Source: Brachybacterium huguangmaarense (GTDB lineage: Bacteria > Actinomycetota > Actinomycetes > Actinomycetales > Dermabacteraceae). Taken from it: a DNA stretch of 64,000 bases. Below, piece by piece: positions 26,006-34,929 of this stretch; positions within the stretch are counted from its first letter, which is position 1, and each line of letters begins with the position of its first letter. Under the pieces are notes generated by a model. That model ran no database searches, was not told the DNA's origin, and saw nothing but the letters and a program-made list of their open reading frames with translations. Position numbers and translations under genes: made by a program. The DNA lies in contig NZ_CP107020.1 of the NCBI RefSeq assembly GCF_025725725.1, forward strand, positions 2,604,001 to 2,668,000. Reading direction: 5' to 3'.

Positions 26006-26854
26006 ATGATCTCCTCCATGCCTGCCTCTCTCAGCGATCCGCTGGCCCGTGCGCTCGAGCACTGGGGATGCGAGCCCGACGGCGAGCTGCTGCACGGCGG
26101 CATGTCAGAGGTCCTTCCCGTCCGCCGCGGGGACCAGGAGCTCATGCTCAAGGTGCTTCCCCGATCCGCGGGGGCTCTCGAGGCCCTCGCGCTGCGGGCC
26201 TTCCCGGCGTCGGCATCGGTGCGCTGTCTCGATCATGACGACGGCCTCGGCGCCCTGCTGCTGGAACGGCTGACGCCCGTCTCCCTGGCCGGTGCCCCGC
26301 CGGATCGATCCATCACGGTCCAAGCGGAGCTGGCGCGGTCTCTCGCGGTGCCCGATCCCTCGCGGATGAGCGACGGAGTGTCGATCGAACGCCTCGGGTC
26401 CGACGGCTGGCTCGCGCATCTCGACGTCCTGCTGCACCGCGGTCCATCCCTGCTCTCGGGCCGCTCGATCGAGAGGGCGCGAGAGGCGATCGCCGACCTC
26501 GCCGAGGACCCGACCGGCACCATGACCCACGGCGACCTGCACTCGCGCAATGTCCACCGGGACCGCGACGGACGATGGCGCGTCCTCGACCCGGCGCCGC
26601 GCGTCGGCACCATCGCCTACGAGAGCCACACCGTGGTCGTGGAGCGGGATCGGCTGGGCGAGCTGATCGCCGCCGGACCGCGTGAGCTCCTGCGTCGGCT
26701 CGAGCTCTTCGCCGACGTCGCCGACGTCTCCCCGGCGCTCACGGCAGGGCTCTGCCAGGCCCGCGCGGTCACCTCCGCGGTGCACGAGGCGATCGAGGGC
26801 CATGCCCTCCTCTCGACCCAGCTGGCCTGGATGGCCGAGTCGCTGTCGCGATAG
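26006..26854 (+). CDS. APH(6)/hydroxyurea-type antibiotic kinase
   Basis: This 282-residue protein belongs to the aminoglycoside 6-phosphotransferase/hydroxyurea phosphotransferase family. A nucleotide-binding Lys lies in LMLKVLP, the catalytic loop is MTHGDLHSRNVHRD, and the metal-binding DPAPRVGTIAYE matches the family's DPKPxxGDPA. Members inactivate streptomycin-like drugs or act on small metabolites. ATG at 26006 has GGAGA 5 nt upstream; a second ATG is at 26018. The active-site residues are complete, unlike those of the broken kinase beside it. The in vivo substrate cannot be named. Confidence 0.85.
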   Translation: MISSMPASLSDPLARALEHWGCEPDGELLHGGMSEVLPVRRGDQELMLKVLPRSAGALEALALRAFPASASVRCLDHDDGLGALLLERLTPVSLAGAPPDRSITVQAELARSLAVPDPSRMSDGVSIERLGSDGWLAHLDVLLHRGPSLLSGRSIERAREAIADLAEDPTGTMTHGDLHSRNVHRDRDGRWRVLDPAPRVGTIAYESHTVVVERDRLGELIAAGPRELLRRLELFADVADVSPALTAGLCQARAVTSAVHEAIEGHALLSTQLAWMAESLSR

Positions 26855-26880
26855 AGGGTGCCGGCTCGACGGCCGCTCGG

Positions 26881-27843
26881 TCATCGCCGCTCCGCCGTCC
26901 CGTCCGAGGCGGGATTCTCCGTGAGCCATCGCAGCACCTGCTGAGCATGGGTGTTCGGCGGGAAGATCGGGTAGAAGACATGCTCGATCCGCCCGTCCCG
27001 GACGATCAGCGTCAGACGGGCGTACAGCCGGTCATGGCCGGGGGCGGCGATCATCGGCAGGTGCAGCGCGTCGCCCAGCTCGAACCCCTCGTCGGAGATC
27101 ATGGGGAACGGCAGACGGAGCCGGTCGACGACCTCCGCTTGATACGTCGTGCTCTGGCTCGAGAGTCCGAAGACACGCGAAGCGCCGGCTCGGCGCAGAT
27201 CCTCGACATGATCCCGGAAGTCGCAGGCTTCGGTCGAGCAGCCGCGCGCACCCGGGATCGCGTCCCACCCCTCGGGCAGATCGGCCCCGGGGCGACCCGT
27301 CAGCGGGTACAGGTAGAGCACCGTCCGTGCCGTTCCCAGGCTCCCCAGATCGATGTGGCCGCCGTCGGTTCCGGGCAGCATCAGAGCAGGAAGCTCCGAG
27401 CCCGGGAGATGGTCGGCCGCCCCGTCGTCCTCGGGAACGGGGAGGCCGTCGGGCAAGATCGCGGTGTCGGTCATCGCTGTCTCCGTGAAGGTTCGTGAGG
27501 CGCTGTCCAGCAGACGTGCGGAGAGAGAGGCGCGCCGAGCGGTGAGGGAGTCGATGGTGCGGTCCAGCGCGGCGATCGCGTCGCGGTATGCGGCCAGCGA
27601 GCTGACGCAGTCGTCGCCGTGCTCGTGCCCCGCGCCGAGGCACTCCACGAACGGGCGGGCGTACTGAGGTGAGATGCCCATCCCGGCCAGGTCGCGGATC
27701 TCGGACACCGCGCGCAGATCGTGCTCGCCGTAGACGCGATATCCGTTGCTCCCCCGTGAGGGCGCGAGCAGACCGAGCTGCTCGCAGTACCGAACGGCCT
27801 TCACCGTGACGCCCGCGCGACCCGCCAGTTCTCCGATCCGCAT
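26881..27843 (-). CDS. MerR regulator fused to peroxiredoxin
   Basis: One 320-residue frame joins two proteins. Residues 1-70 are a MerR winged helix (MRIGELAGRAGVTVKAVRYC), followed by the dimer helix and a C-x-H-x-C-like segment (CLGAGHEHGDDC). From residue 124 it is an AhpC/TSA-type peroxiredoxin with ARGCSTEACDFRDH; its two cysteines are the likely peroxidatic and resolving pair. An internal ATG at 27474 with GGAG about 6 nt upstream could make the peroxiredoxin alone. A peroxide sensor carrying its own scavenger is a reasonable inference. A MerR-type operator-promoter lies immediately upstream. Confidence 0.85.
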   Translation of the reverse strand: MRIGELAGRAGVTVKAVRYCEQLGLLAPSRGSNGYRVYGEHDLRAVSEIRDLAGMGISPQYARPFVECLGAGHEHGDDCVSSLAAYRDAIAALDRTIDSLTARRASLSARLLDSASRTFTETAMTDTAILPDGLPVPEDDGAADHLPGSELPALMLPGTDGGHIDLGSLGTARTVLYLYPLTGRPGADLPEGWDAIPGARGCSTEACDFRDHVEDLRRAGASRVFGLSSQSTTYQAEVVDRLRLPFPMISDEGFELGDALHLPMIAAPGHDRLYARLTLIVRDGRIEHVFYPIFPPNTHAQQVLRWLTENPASDGTAERR

Positions 27844-27860
27844 CGTCGACCTCCGGCCAC

Positions 27861-27894
27861 ACGCTAGACCTTGACCTAGGGGGCAAGGTCAAGG
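27861..27894 (-). promoter_or_regulatory. MerR-type operator-promoter
   Basis: CCTTGACC (27869-27876) and GGTCAAGG (27887-27894) form a perfect 8-bp inverted repeat with a 10-nt spacer. On the minus strand TTGACC (27892-27887) is a -35 and TAGCGT (27866-27861) a -10, 20 bp apart. This overlong spacer with a dyad inside it is the hallmark of MerR-activated promoters. It overlaps the stop of the upstream Nudix gene. Confidence 0.75.
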
Positions 27895-28371
27895 CGCGAT
27901 CCGCCCGACTCGATCAAGGACGACGTGCCCGACGGCCTCAGGCGGCCGAACGCAGGACGTCGCCAGGGCGGAGGCCACCGAGGGATGGGCCATCACGAGC
28001 GCGGGCAGGTCGTCGGCCGCGAACCATCGCAGCTCGTCGTGCTCGTCCGGGGCGGCGTTGACCGGCTCTCCCGACCAGGCGGTGACCAGGAACGAGGTCA
28101 TCACGAGGCTCGGGTCCGGGCACGGCATCGCGAGGGGCGCGAGTGCTCGCACGCGGATGCCGAGCTCCTCGACGCATTCGCGGACGAGAGCCTCTCGCGC
28201 CGTCTCGTCCGGTTCGGGACGACCATGCCCTGACGGTGTCCCGGGTCGTCGTGCCCCGCTGCGGACCCTGATGGCGAGGCGACGGTCCGCAGGCGGGCGC
28301 ACGACCGGGAGGGGACGGCCGCTCCGGCGTCGCCCCCTCCTCCGCACGGTGCCCACACCCCCGTCTGTCAC
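27889..28371 (-). CDS. Nudix hydrolase
   Basis: This protein of about 160 residues contains a complete Nudix box, G-x5-E-x7-REUxEExGU, read as GRPEPDE then REALVRECVEELGI. Nudix enzymes cleave nucleoside diphosphates linked to another group; the substrate is not predictable here. The N-terminal 30 residues are arginine-rich and unlike typical Nudix starts, so the GTG at 28371 is uncertain and a shorter start may be used. The gene is divergent from the SOS cassette, and its stop lies inside the operator of the MerR-peroxiredoxin gene. Confidence 0.75.
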   Translation of the reverse strand: MTDGGVGTVRRRGRRRSGRPLPVVRPPADRRLAIRVRSGARRPGTPSGHGRPEPDETAREALVRECVEELGIRVRALAPLAMPCPDPSLVMTSFLVTAWSGEPVNAAPDEHDELRWFAADDLPALVMAHPSVASALATSCVRPPEAVGHVVLDRVGRIAP

Positions 28372-28422
28372 ACCCCTCTTCCACACTGTCGGACAGGTGT
28401 TCGAGAGCGTGACCTGCACGGC

Positions 28423-28453
28423 TTGACGATCCCTCCCGCTCCCGGCGTATTGT
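28423..28453 (+). promoter_or_regulatory. imuA' promoter
   Basis: TTGACG (28423-28428) and TATTGT (28448-28453) are separated by 19 bp and lie directly against the LexA boxes. Confidence 0.65.
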
Positions 28454-28481
28454 TCGAACACGCGTTCGAACACGCGTTCGA
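28454..28481 (+). promoter_or_regulatory. Two overlapping LexA (SOS) boxes
   Basis: TCGAACACGCGTTCGA occurs twice, at 28454-28469 and 28466-28481, sharing the central TCGA. Each contains GAAC-N4-GTTC, the actinobacterial SOS core. They adjoin the -10 box and precede imuA'-imuB-dnaE2, a known LexA-controlled set. Confidence 0.9.
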
Positions 28482-28533
28482 ACAAGCGATCGGTCGGGAG
28501 GCCGTCGCCAGCGGTCGGGACGGAGGTGGATCC

Positions 28534-29451
28534 ATGAGCGTCGTGCAGGCGCAGGCGCCCACGGGCGAGAGGGAGGAGCGTCTGGCGCGGGCGCGCGCGG
28601 CTCTCGGTGCGGCCGAGCGCAGCGCGTCCCGCTGGGGCGGCCGGATCGATCGCACCGCCCTGCGCGCCGGCACGGGGCGGGGCGGCCCCGTGGGCCTCGT
28701 CCCTCCTCCCGCCGCGCCGGCACCGACGCCCCCTGACCCCGATGCGCCGACCATCGCCCCCGCCGCTCCCGCTGAGCCGCCCGTCGCCCCCGACGAGGCC
28801 CACACGCGTCTGCCCGTCCCCGACGCCCTGGCACCGCTCATCCCCTACGGCTCCCTGCGTGCCGGCAGCTCGCTCGCGGTGACCGGGGCGGCGAGCACCT
28901 CGCTGCTGCTGGCCCTCGCGGCCACGGCCGCAGGGGAGGACGCCTGGTGCGCGATCGCGGGACTGCCCGACCTCGGCCTGCGGGCCGCGCTCGACGCCGG
29001 GCTCGACCCCCGGCGCCTCGCGATCATGCCCGCGGCCGCCGAGCAGACCGCCTCCGTGCTCTCCGCCCTCGTCGACGGCGTGGGGGTGGTGGTCCTGGGC
29101 CCTCATCTCCCGCTCACGCCCGCCCTGTGGCGCGCGCTGACCGGCCGTGCCCGCACCCGGGACACCCTCGTGCTCGCCGCCCGTCCACCGGGCCGCGCCG
29201 ACGTGCAGCTCGAGGCGACCGCCCTCGGCTGGGACGGCCTCGGATCGGGCTCGGGCCGCCTGCGCCGCCGACGACTCCTGGTGGCCTCCGCCGGTCGCGG
29301 CATCGCCGGCGACCGCGAGACGACGGTCCTCCTGCCGGAGGTGCGCGGCATGATCGCGGCGCTTCCCGCAGTCGGCCAGCAGCCGGCAGCGACGACGGCC
29401 GACTCGCCCTCGGCTCCCGTCGCCCTGCATGCGGTGAGGAGGGCCGGCTGA
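28534..29451 (+). CDS. imuA': Mutasome accessory protein ImuA'
   Basis: This 305-residue RecA-like protein is the first gene of the ImuA'-ImuB-DnaE2 translesion cassette. The N-terminus is helical and charged, a proline-rich linker follows (about residues 55-90), and the RecA-like fold begins near PLIPYGSLRAGSSLAVTG. The Walker A is degenerate, as expected for ImuA'. ATG at 28534 has GGAGG about 8 nt upstream. In mycobacteria ImuA' binds ImuB and DnaE2 during damage-induced mutagenesis. Its stop overlaps the imuB ATG by one base. Confidence 0.88.
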   Translation: MSVVQAQAPTGEREERLARARAALGAAERSASRWGGRIDRTALRAGTGRGGPVGLVPPPAAPAPTPPDPDAPTIAPAAPAEPPVAPDEAHTRLPVPDALAPLIPYGSLRAGSSLAVTGAASTSLLLALAATAAGEDAWCAIAGLPDLGLRAALDAGLDPRRLAIMPAAAEQTASVLSALVDGVGVVVLGPHLPLTPALWRALTGRARTRDTLVLAARPPGRADVQLEATALGWDGLGSGSGRLRRRRLLVASAGRGIAGDRETTVLLPEVRGMIAALPAVGQQPAATTADSPSAPVALHAVRRAG

Positions 29452-31277
29452 TGTCCGTCCTGCTCCCCGACCTCCTCTCTCCGCAGACGCCGCAGACCGA
29501 GGGCGTCTCCACGCGGACCGCTGCCGTGATCGTGCCGGACTGGCCGCTCGTGGCAGCTCGCGACCGTCATGAACGCGCCCGCGAGGAGGCCGAACGGGCC
29601 GCCGTGGAGAGGGCACGAGCCGCAGAGGGCTCCCGTGGTCCGGACCCGCTGCCCGTCGACGCCCCCGCACCGGCGCCTGCGGCGGCCCCGGGGCCGCTGA
29701 TCCTGCTGGACCGCCATCGCGTGGTGCACGCCGACCCCGCGGCCCGCGAGCGCGGCGTCGCGATCGGCATGCGCCGCCGCGCCGCGCAGTCCGCCTGCCC
29801 CGACGCGACCGTGCTCGAGGCCGACCGGGAGAACGAGGCCTCCCTGTTCGAGCTGGTGGCGGCCGCCGTCGACACCGTCGCCGCCGGGGTGGACGTGCTG
29901 CGGCCGGGGATCCTGCTGATGAGCGCCCGGGGCCCGGCCCGCCACGCCGGGGGAGAGGAGCGCCTCGCCGAGCGGATCGTCGACGCCGTCGCCGACCTCA
30001 CCGGCTGGGACTGCTCCGTGGGCATCGCCGACGGCCCCTTCGCGGCCCTCCTGGCCGCTCGCGCCGGACGCGTCGTGCGCACCGGGCGCAGCGCCGACTA
30101 CCTCGCCCCGCACCCGATCGCCGCCCTGCGCCATGCCCCCGTCGGCCCCGGCTGGGGCCACCGCGACCAGGCCGCCCCCGCCGTCGGCGAGAAGCGCCTC
30201 GATCTCGCCGAGGTCGTCGACCTGCTGCAGCGTCTCGGCATCGCGACCCTGGGGGACCTCGCGGCCCTTCCTGCCTCCTCGGTGGCCGACCGTTTCGGCC
30301 CCGACGTCGCCCTCCTGCACCTGCTCAGCCGCGGCCTCGAGCCGTCGCCCCCGGCGGCGCACCGGCCCGAGCAGCCGATCGAGGCGATCACGGTCCTCGA
30401 GACCCCGCTCGTGCGCACCGACCAGGCGGCGTTCGTCGCCCGGCCCCTGGCCGAGCACCTGCACGCGCTGCTCGTCGAGCGCGGCCTGATCTGCACCCGT
30501 CTGCGGATCGTCGCCCGCACCGAGAACGGCGAGGAGATGGAGCGCACGTGGCGCCACGACGGGGCGCTCACGGTGGCCGATGTGGTCGACCGCATCCGCT
30601 GGCAGTGCGACGGATGGGTCACGAGCGCCCGGCTCGGCAGGGCCCGCACCGGCGCGATCATCCGTCTCGGCCTGCACCCCGTGCAGCTCATGCCCGCCGG
30701 GGAGGGCGCCCCGGCCCTGTGGGGCAGCGCGGGGGAGGCCTCCCAGCGCGCGGCGCGCGCCTTCGCCCGTGCCCAGGGACTCGCGGGCGAGCGGGCGGTG
30801 CTCGTCCCCGCGGCCGCGGGCGGGCGCCTGCTGGCCGAGGAGGTCGCCCTCATCCCGTGGCGCAGCGAACGGCCCGCCCCGCGACGGGGGCCGTGGCCCG
30901 GCTCCCTGCCGCGCCCCGTCCCCGCCACGGTGTTCCGGGAGCGGCCCACCGTGACGCTGCTCGACGCGGGCGGCTCGCCCGTCCTCGTCACCGCCCGCGG
31001 TCTGCTGAGCGCCCCGCCGTCCCGCCTGTCGGTCCCCGCCGGGAGCAGGGCTCTGGCCGGGACCGCGCTGGCCCCGGGCGGCTCGCTCGACGTCCTCTCC
31101 CACGGCGCGCCCACCGTCATAGACGAACGCTGGTGGGGTCCGAGCGGACGCCGCTCCGCCCGCCTGCAGCTCGTCGTCGGGGCCGAGCGCGGCGACGGCA
31201 CGAGCGGGGGCGAGCAGACCGCCCTGCTCGTCCTCTCCTGCGACGGCGCCTGGAGCGTGGAGGGCATCTATGACTGA
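29451..31277 (+). CDS. imuB: Y-family polymerase-like protein ImuB
   Basis: This 608-residue protein has the Y-family polymerase fold but not the catalytic carboxylates. The first strand reads TAAVIVPDWPLVAARD where active enzymes have the metal-binding Asp and Phe-Phe. ImuB proteins act as hubs linking DnaE2 to the sliding clamp. A helix-hairpin-helix region is near LLQRLGIATLGDLAALPASS, followed by the little-finger domain (AEHLHALLVERGLICTRLRI). An 85-residue charged, proline-rich insertion follows the first strand. It overlaps imuA' as TGATG and precedes dnaE2 by 21 bp. Confidence 0.92.
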   Translation: MSVLLPDLLSPQTPQTEGVSTRTAAVIVPDWPLVAARDRHERAREEAERAAVERARAAEGSRGPDPLPVDAPAPAPAAAPGPLILLDRHRVVHADPAARERGVAIGMRRRAAQSACPDATVLEADRENEASLFELVAAAVDTVAAGVDVLRPGILLMSARGPARHAGGEERLAERIVDAVADLTGWDCSVGIADGPFAALLAARAGRVVRTGRSADYLAPHPIAALRHAPVGPGWGHRDQAAPAVGEKRLDLAEVVDLLQRLGIATLGDLAALPASSVADRFGPDVALLHLLSRGLEPSPPAAHRPEQPIEAITVLETPLVRTDQAAFVARPLAEHLHALLVERGLICTRLRIVARTENGEEMERTWRHDGALTVADVVDRIRWQCDGWVTSARLGRARTGAIIRLGLHPVQLMPAGEGAPALWGSAGEASQRAARAFARAQGLAGERAVLVPAAAGGRLLAEEVALIPWRSERPAPRRGPWPGSLPRPVPATVFRERPTVTLLDAGGSPVLVTARGLLSAPPSRLSVPAGSRALAGTALAPGGSLDVLSHGAPTVIDERWWGPSGRRSARLQLVVGAERGDGTSGGEQTALLVLSCDGAWSVEGIYD

Positions 31278-31298
31278 CCCGAGCCAGGAGGTGCCCCG

Positions 31299-34200
31299 AT
31301 GAGCCGCTGGTTCCTCGGCCCGCCCTCGTGGAAGGACCTCGAGGCCGTCCTGTCGGACCGCCCCGCGCACGTGACCGCCCCGCCGCCCATCGAGGTGATC
31401 CACACCGGCGTGCGGCAGCGCGACGCCTACACCCCGGCCGCGGACGTCCCCTACGCCGAGCTGCACGCCCACTCCCACTTCAGCTTCCTCGACGGCTCCT
31501 CGAGCCCTGAGAACATGGTGGCCGAGGCCGCCCGGCTCGGGCTGCGCGCGATCGCCCTCACCGACCACGACGGCTTCCCCGGCGTGGTCCGCTTCGCCCA
31601 GGCCGCCCGGGAGCACGACATGGCCACCATCTTCGGCTCCGAGCTCACGCTCGGCACAGAGCCGGGGGCCGACGTCGCCTCCTCCACGCCCGTGCGCTCT
31701 GCCCCGCGCACGGGCGTGCCCGATCCGCTCGGCGAGCACCTGCTCGTGCTCGCCCGCGACGCGAGGGGCTATCGGCAGCTGTCGGCGCTCATCGCCCGCG
31801 CCCATCTCGACGGCGGGGAGAAGGGCGCCCCCCGCTATCGGCTCGACCGTCTGACCGAGGCCGCGCGCGAGGGGCACTGGCTGATCCTCACCGGCTGCCG
31901 CAAGGGGGCCGTCGCCGCGGCCGTGCGCCCCCCTCTGCTCGAGGGCGACCTCGAGGGCGCGGCGTGCGCCGCCGCCGCGGCGATCGACCGTCTCGTCGAG
32001 CTGTTCGGCGCCGGCAACGTGGTCGTCGAGCTCACCCGCACGGGCGACGTGCTCGACGACGAGCTGCACGACGCGCTCGCCCAGGGCGCCCGCCTGGTGC
32101 GTGAGGAGCGAGGACTGGACGCCGCGACGCTCCCGCTCGTGGCCACCACCAACGCCCATTACGCCCACACGGGCCACAAGCGTCTCGCGGACGCCCATGC
32201 CGCCCTGCGTGCCGGCGGCAGCCTCGAGAGCGCCGACCCGTACCTGTCGAGCCGCCTGGCCCACCTGCGCAGCGGCGAGGAGATGCTGGCCCTCACCTCC
32301 CGCTATCCGCAGGCCGTGGCGAACGCCGCCCGGATCGGCGAGGACTGCTCCTTGGATCTCAAGCTGCTGGCTCCCGACCTGCCACCGTTCCCCGTCCCGG
32401 CGGGCCATGACGAGGCGAGCTGGCTCGTCGAGCTGGTCGAGAAGCAGGGCAAGGAACGCTACGGGCCGCGTCCGACCCCCGATCGCCCCGAACGGGTGCC
32501 GGGGGCCTGGAAGCAGATCGACCGCGAGCTGAAGATCATCACCGAGCTGAAGTTCCCGGGCTACTTCCTCATCGTCCACGAGATCGTCGACTTCTGCCGG
32601 GAGAACGCGATCCTGTGTCAGGGACGCGGCTCGGCCGCCAACTCCGCCGTCTGCTACGCCCTCGGCATCACCGGCGTCGAGCCCGTCGGCCATCAGCTGC
32701 TGTTCGAGCGCTTCCTCGCGCCCGAGCGCGACGGGCCGCCCGACATCGACCTCGACATCGACTCGGCCCGCCGGGAGGACGTGATCCAGCACGTCTACGA
32801 CCTCTACGGCCGGGAGAACGCCGCCCAGGTCGCCAACGTGATCACCTACCGGGCCAAGCTCGCCGTGCGCGACGCCGCCCGCGCCCTAGGCTACGACGTC
32901 GGACGCCAGGACGCCTGGGCCCGCCAGATCGAGCGCTCCTTCTCCTCACTGCAGGAGACCGACATCCCCGCCGATGTGATCGACCTGGCCCATCAGCTGC
33001 GCGACGCCCCTCGTCACCTGGGCATTCATTCCGGTGGCATGGTCCTGGCCGACCGGCCCGTGATCGAGGTGTGCCCCGTCGAGCACGCCCGGATGAAGGA
33101 CCGGACCGTGCTGCAGTGGGACAAGGACGACTGCGCCGACGCGGGGCTCGTGAAGTTCGACCTGCTGGGGCTGGGGATGCTCACCGCCCTGGACCACGCG
33201 CTGCGCCTCGTCGGCGAGTACCACGGGCAGGACTTCGACCTCGCGTCCCTGCCCCAGGAGGACCCGGCGCTCTACGACATGCTGTGCGCGGGCGACAGCG
33301 TCGGCGTGTTCCAGGTGGAGTCCCGCGCCCAGATCGCAACGCTGCCGCGGCTCAAGCCGAAGGAGTTCTACGACCTCGTCATCGAGGTCGCGCTGATCCG
33401 GCCCGGTCCCATCCAGGGCGGTTCGGTGCACCCGTTCATCCGCCGCAAGAACGGCGAGGAGGAGGTCACCTTCCTCCACCCGCTCCTGAAGAAGTCCCTC
33501 GGCCGCACCAAGGGGGTCCCGTTGTTCCAGGAGCAGCTCATGCAGATGGTCGTGGACGTCGCCGACTTCTCACCCGCGATGGCCGATCAGCTGCGACGCG
33601 CCATGGGCTCCAAGCGCTCGACCGAGAGGATGCTGGCGCTGTCGGATCAGCTGTTCGCCGGCATGGCCCGCCACGGCATCGTGGGGGAGGACGCCGAGGC
33701 GATCCACCGCAAGCTGCTCGCGTTCGCCAACTACGGCTTCCCGGAGTCCCATGCCTACTCGTTCGCCTATCTCGTCTATGCGAGCGCCTATCTCAAGGCC
33801 CACTACCCGGCGGCGTTCACGGCGGCCCTGCTGCGCTCCCAGCCGATGGGCTTCTACTCGCCGCAGTCCCTCGTGGCCGACGCCCGACGCCACGGCGTCC
33901 GCACCCGCGGCGTGGACGTGGCCGTCTCCGACGTCCAGACCACCCTCGAGCTGGACGAGGAGCACACCGCCTACCGGGTGCCGAGCGACGACGAGGTCTT
34001 CGAGGCCGCCGGCCGCAGCCCCGAGGGGCAGTGGCATGGCTCCGACGGCTGGTCCGAGGACGACAAGGACGTGCTGCGCGCCGCGCGCCCCCAGGTCCAG
34101 GGGGCCGCCGCGACGGCGGGGCCCGCGATCCGGCTGGGCCTCGAGCAGGTGCGCGGGATCAGCGACAAGACCGCCGAGCGCATCGTCTCCCGCCGCGAGG

Positions 34201-34820
34201 AGGGCCCCTTCGCCTCCATCCCCGACCTCGCCCGGCGCGTGGGCCTGAGCGCCCGGCAGCTCGAGGCGCTCGCGACCGCGGGGGCGCTGGACTCGCTCGC
34301 CTCCTCCCGGCGCCAGGCGCTGTGGGCGGCCGGGGCCGCCGCCCAGGAGTCCCCCGACACCCTGCCGCACCTGGCCGTCGGCGCCGACGCCCCCATGCTG
34401 CCGGGCATGAGCGACGCCGAGCTCGCGGCCGCGGACGCGTGGGCCACCGGCATCACGCCCGGTGAGCACCCGATGGCGCTCGTCCGCGAGAGTCTGACCG
34501 CGCGCGACGTCCTGCCGATCACCTCCCTGCGCGACGTGCCCGACGGCACCCGCCGGCACACGGCGGGGGTGATCACGCACCGGCAGCGCCCGGCCACGGC
34601 CAGCGGCGTCACCTTCCTGAGCCTCGAGGACGAGACGGGGATCCTCAACGTCGTGTGCTCGGTCGGGCTCTGGCGCCGCCATCGGGCGGTCCTGCGCACC
34701 TCCCGCGGGGTGGTGCTGCGCGGGGTCGTCGAGAACGCGAGCGGCGTCGTGAACCTCGTGGCCGACGCCGTGAGCGCTCTCCACGTGCCCGCCGCGGGAC
34801 GATCACGGGACTTCCAATGA
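31299..34820 (+). CDS. dnaE2: Error-prone DNA polymerase DnaE2
   Basis: This 1173-residue C-family polymerase performs damage-induced mutagenic synthesis. It opens with a PHP domain (AELHAHSHFSFLDGSSSPEN and ALTDHDGFPGVVRF). The palm contains GRGSAANSAVCYALGIT and the catalytic aspartates in PPDIDLDIDSARREDVI. A helix-hairpin-helix region (RGISDKTAERIVSRREEGPF) and a C-terminal OB domain (GVTFLSLEDETGILNVV) follow. Length and domain order match DnaE2 rather than replicative DnaE1. ATG follows AGGAGGTG. It is the third gene of the SOS-controlled cassette. Confidence 0.95.
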   Translation: MSRWFLGPPSWKDLEAVLSDRPAHVTAPPPIEVIHTGVRQRDAYTPAADVPYAELHAHSHFSFLDGSSSPENMVAEAARLGLRAIALTDHDGFPGVVRFAQAAREHDMATIFGSELTLGTEPGADVASSTPVRSAPRTGVPDPLGEHLLVLARDARGYRQLSALIARAHLDGGEKGAPRYRLDRLTEAAREGHWLILTGCRKGAVAAAVRPPLLEGDLEGAACAAAAAIDRLVELFGAGNVVVELTRTGDVLDDELHDALAQGARLVREERGLDAATLPLVATTNAHYAHTGHKRLADAHAALRAGGSLESADPYLSSRLAHLRSGEEMLALTSRYPQAVANAARIGEDCSLDLKLLAPDLPPFPVPAGHDEASWLVELVEKQGKERYGPRPTPDRPERVPGAWKQIDRELKIITELKFPGYFLIVHEIVDFCRENAILCQGRGSAANSAVCYALGITGVEPVGHQLLFERFLAPERDGPPDIDLDIDSARREDVIQHVYDLYGRENAAQVANVITYRAKLAVRDAARALGYDVGRQDAWARQIERSFSSLQETDIPADVIDLAHQLRDAPRHLGIHSGGMVLADRPVIEVCPVEHARMKDRTVLQWDKDDCADAGLVKFDLLGLGMLTALDHALRLVGEYHGQDFDLASLPQEDPALYDMLCAGDSVGVFQVESRAQIATLPRLKPKEFYDLVIEVALIRPGPIQGGSVHPFIRRKNGEEEVTFLHPLLKKSLGRTKGVPLFQEQLMQMVVDVADFSPAMADQLRRAMGSKRSTERMLALSDQLFAGMARHGIVGEDAEAIHRKLLAFANYGFPESHAYSFAYLVYASAYLKAHYPAAFTAALLRSQPMGFYSPQSLVADARRHGVRTRGVDVAVSDVQTTLELDEEHTAYRVPSDDEVFEAAGRSPEGQWHGSDGWSEDDKDVLRAARPQVQGAAATAGPAIRLGLEQVRGISDKTAERIVSRREEGPFASIPDLARRVGLSARQLEALATAGALDSLASSRRQALWAAGAAAQESPDTLPHLAVGADAPMLPGMSDAELAAADAWATGITPGEHPMALVRESLTARDVLPITSLRDVPDGTRRHTAGVITHRQRPATASGVTFLSLEDETGILNVVCSVGLWRRHRAVLRTSRGVVLRGVVENASGVVNLVADAVSALHVPAAGRSRDFQ

Positions 34821-34839
34821 GACCGCGCCTCCCTGGCGC

Positions 34840-34871
34840 CGGCAGGGCTCACCTCCCTGCCGTCGGCAGGG
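34840..34871 (+). terminator. Possible terminator hairpins after dnaE2
   Basis: CGGCAGGG (34840-34847) pairs with CCCTGCCG (34855-34862), and the latter can instead pair with the following GGCAGGG (34865-34871). No T-tract follows, so termination is tentative. Confidence 0.4.
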
Positions 34872-34929
34872 CCCACCCGGTGCGGATCCCGGCCGCTCGC
34901 ACCGTGCCCGGTCGCCCCTGGGGACCAGC

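Noticed and set aside
24614..26854. 746-codon plus-strand frame as one large protein
   Set aside because: Only its last 282 codons (from 26006) are an APH(6)-type kinase; the rest is the antisense of the broken phosphotransferase gene.
29103..32792. Very long minus-strand open frame across imuB and dnaE2
   Set aside because: It is the shadow of two well-identified plus-strand genes in GC-rich DNA; its translation is Arg/Ala/Gly/Glu filler without motifs.
34840..34871. Mobile-element end or attachment repeat after dnaE2
   Set aside because: Repeats are only 7-8 bp and explained as weak hairpins; no transposase or target duplication.
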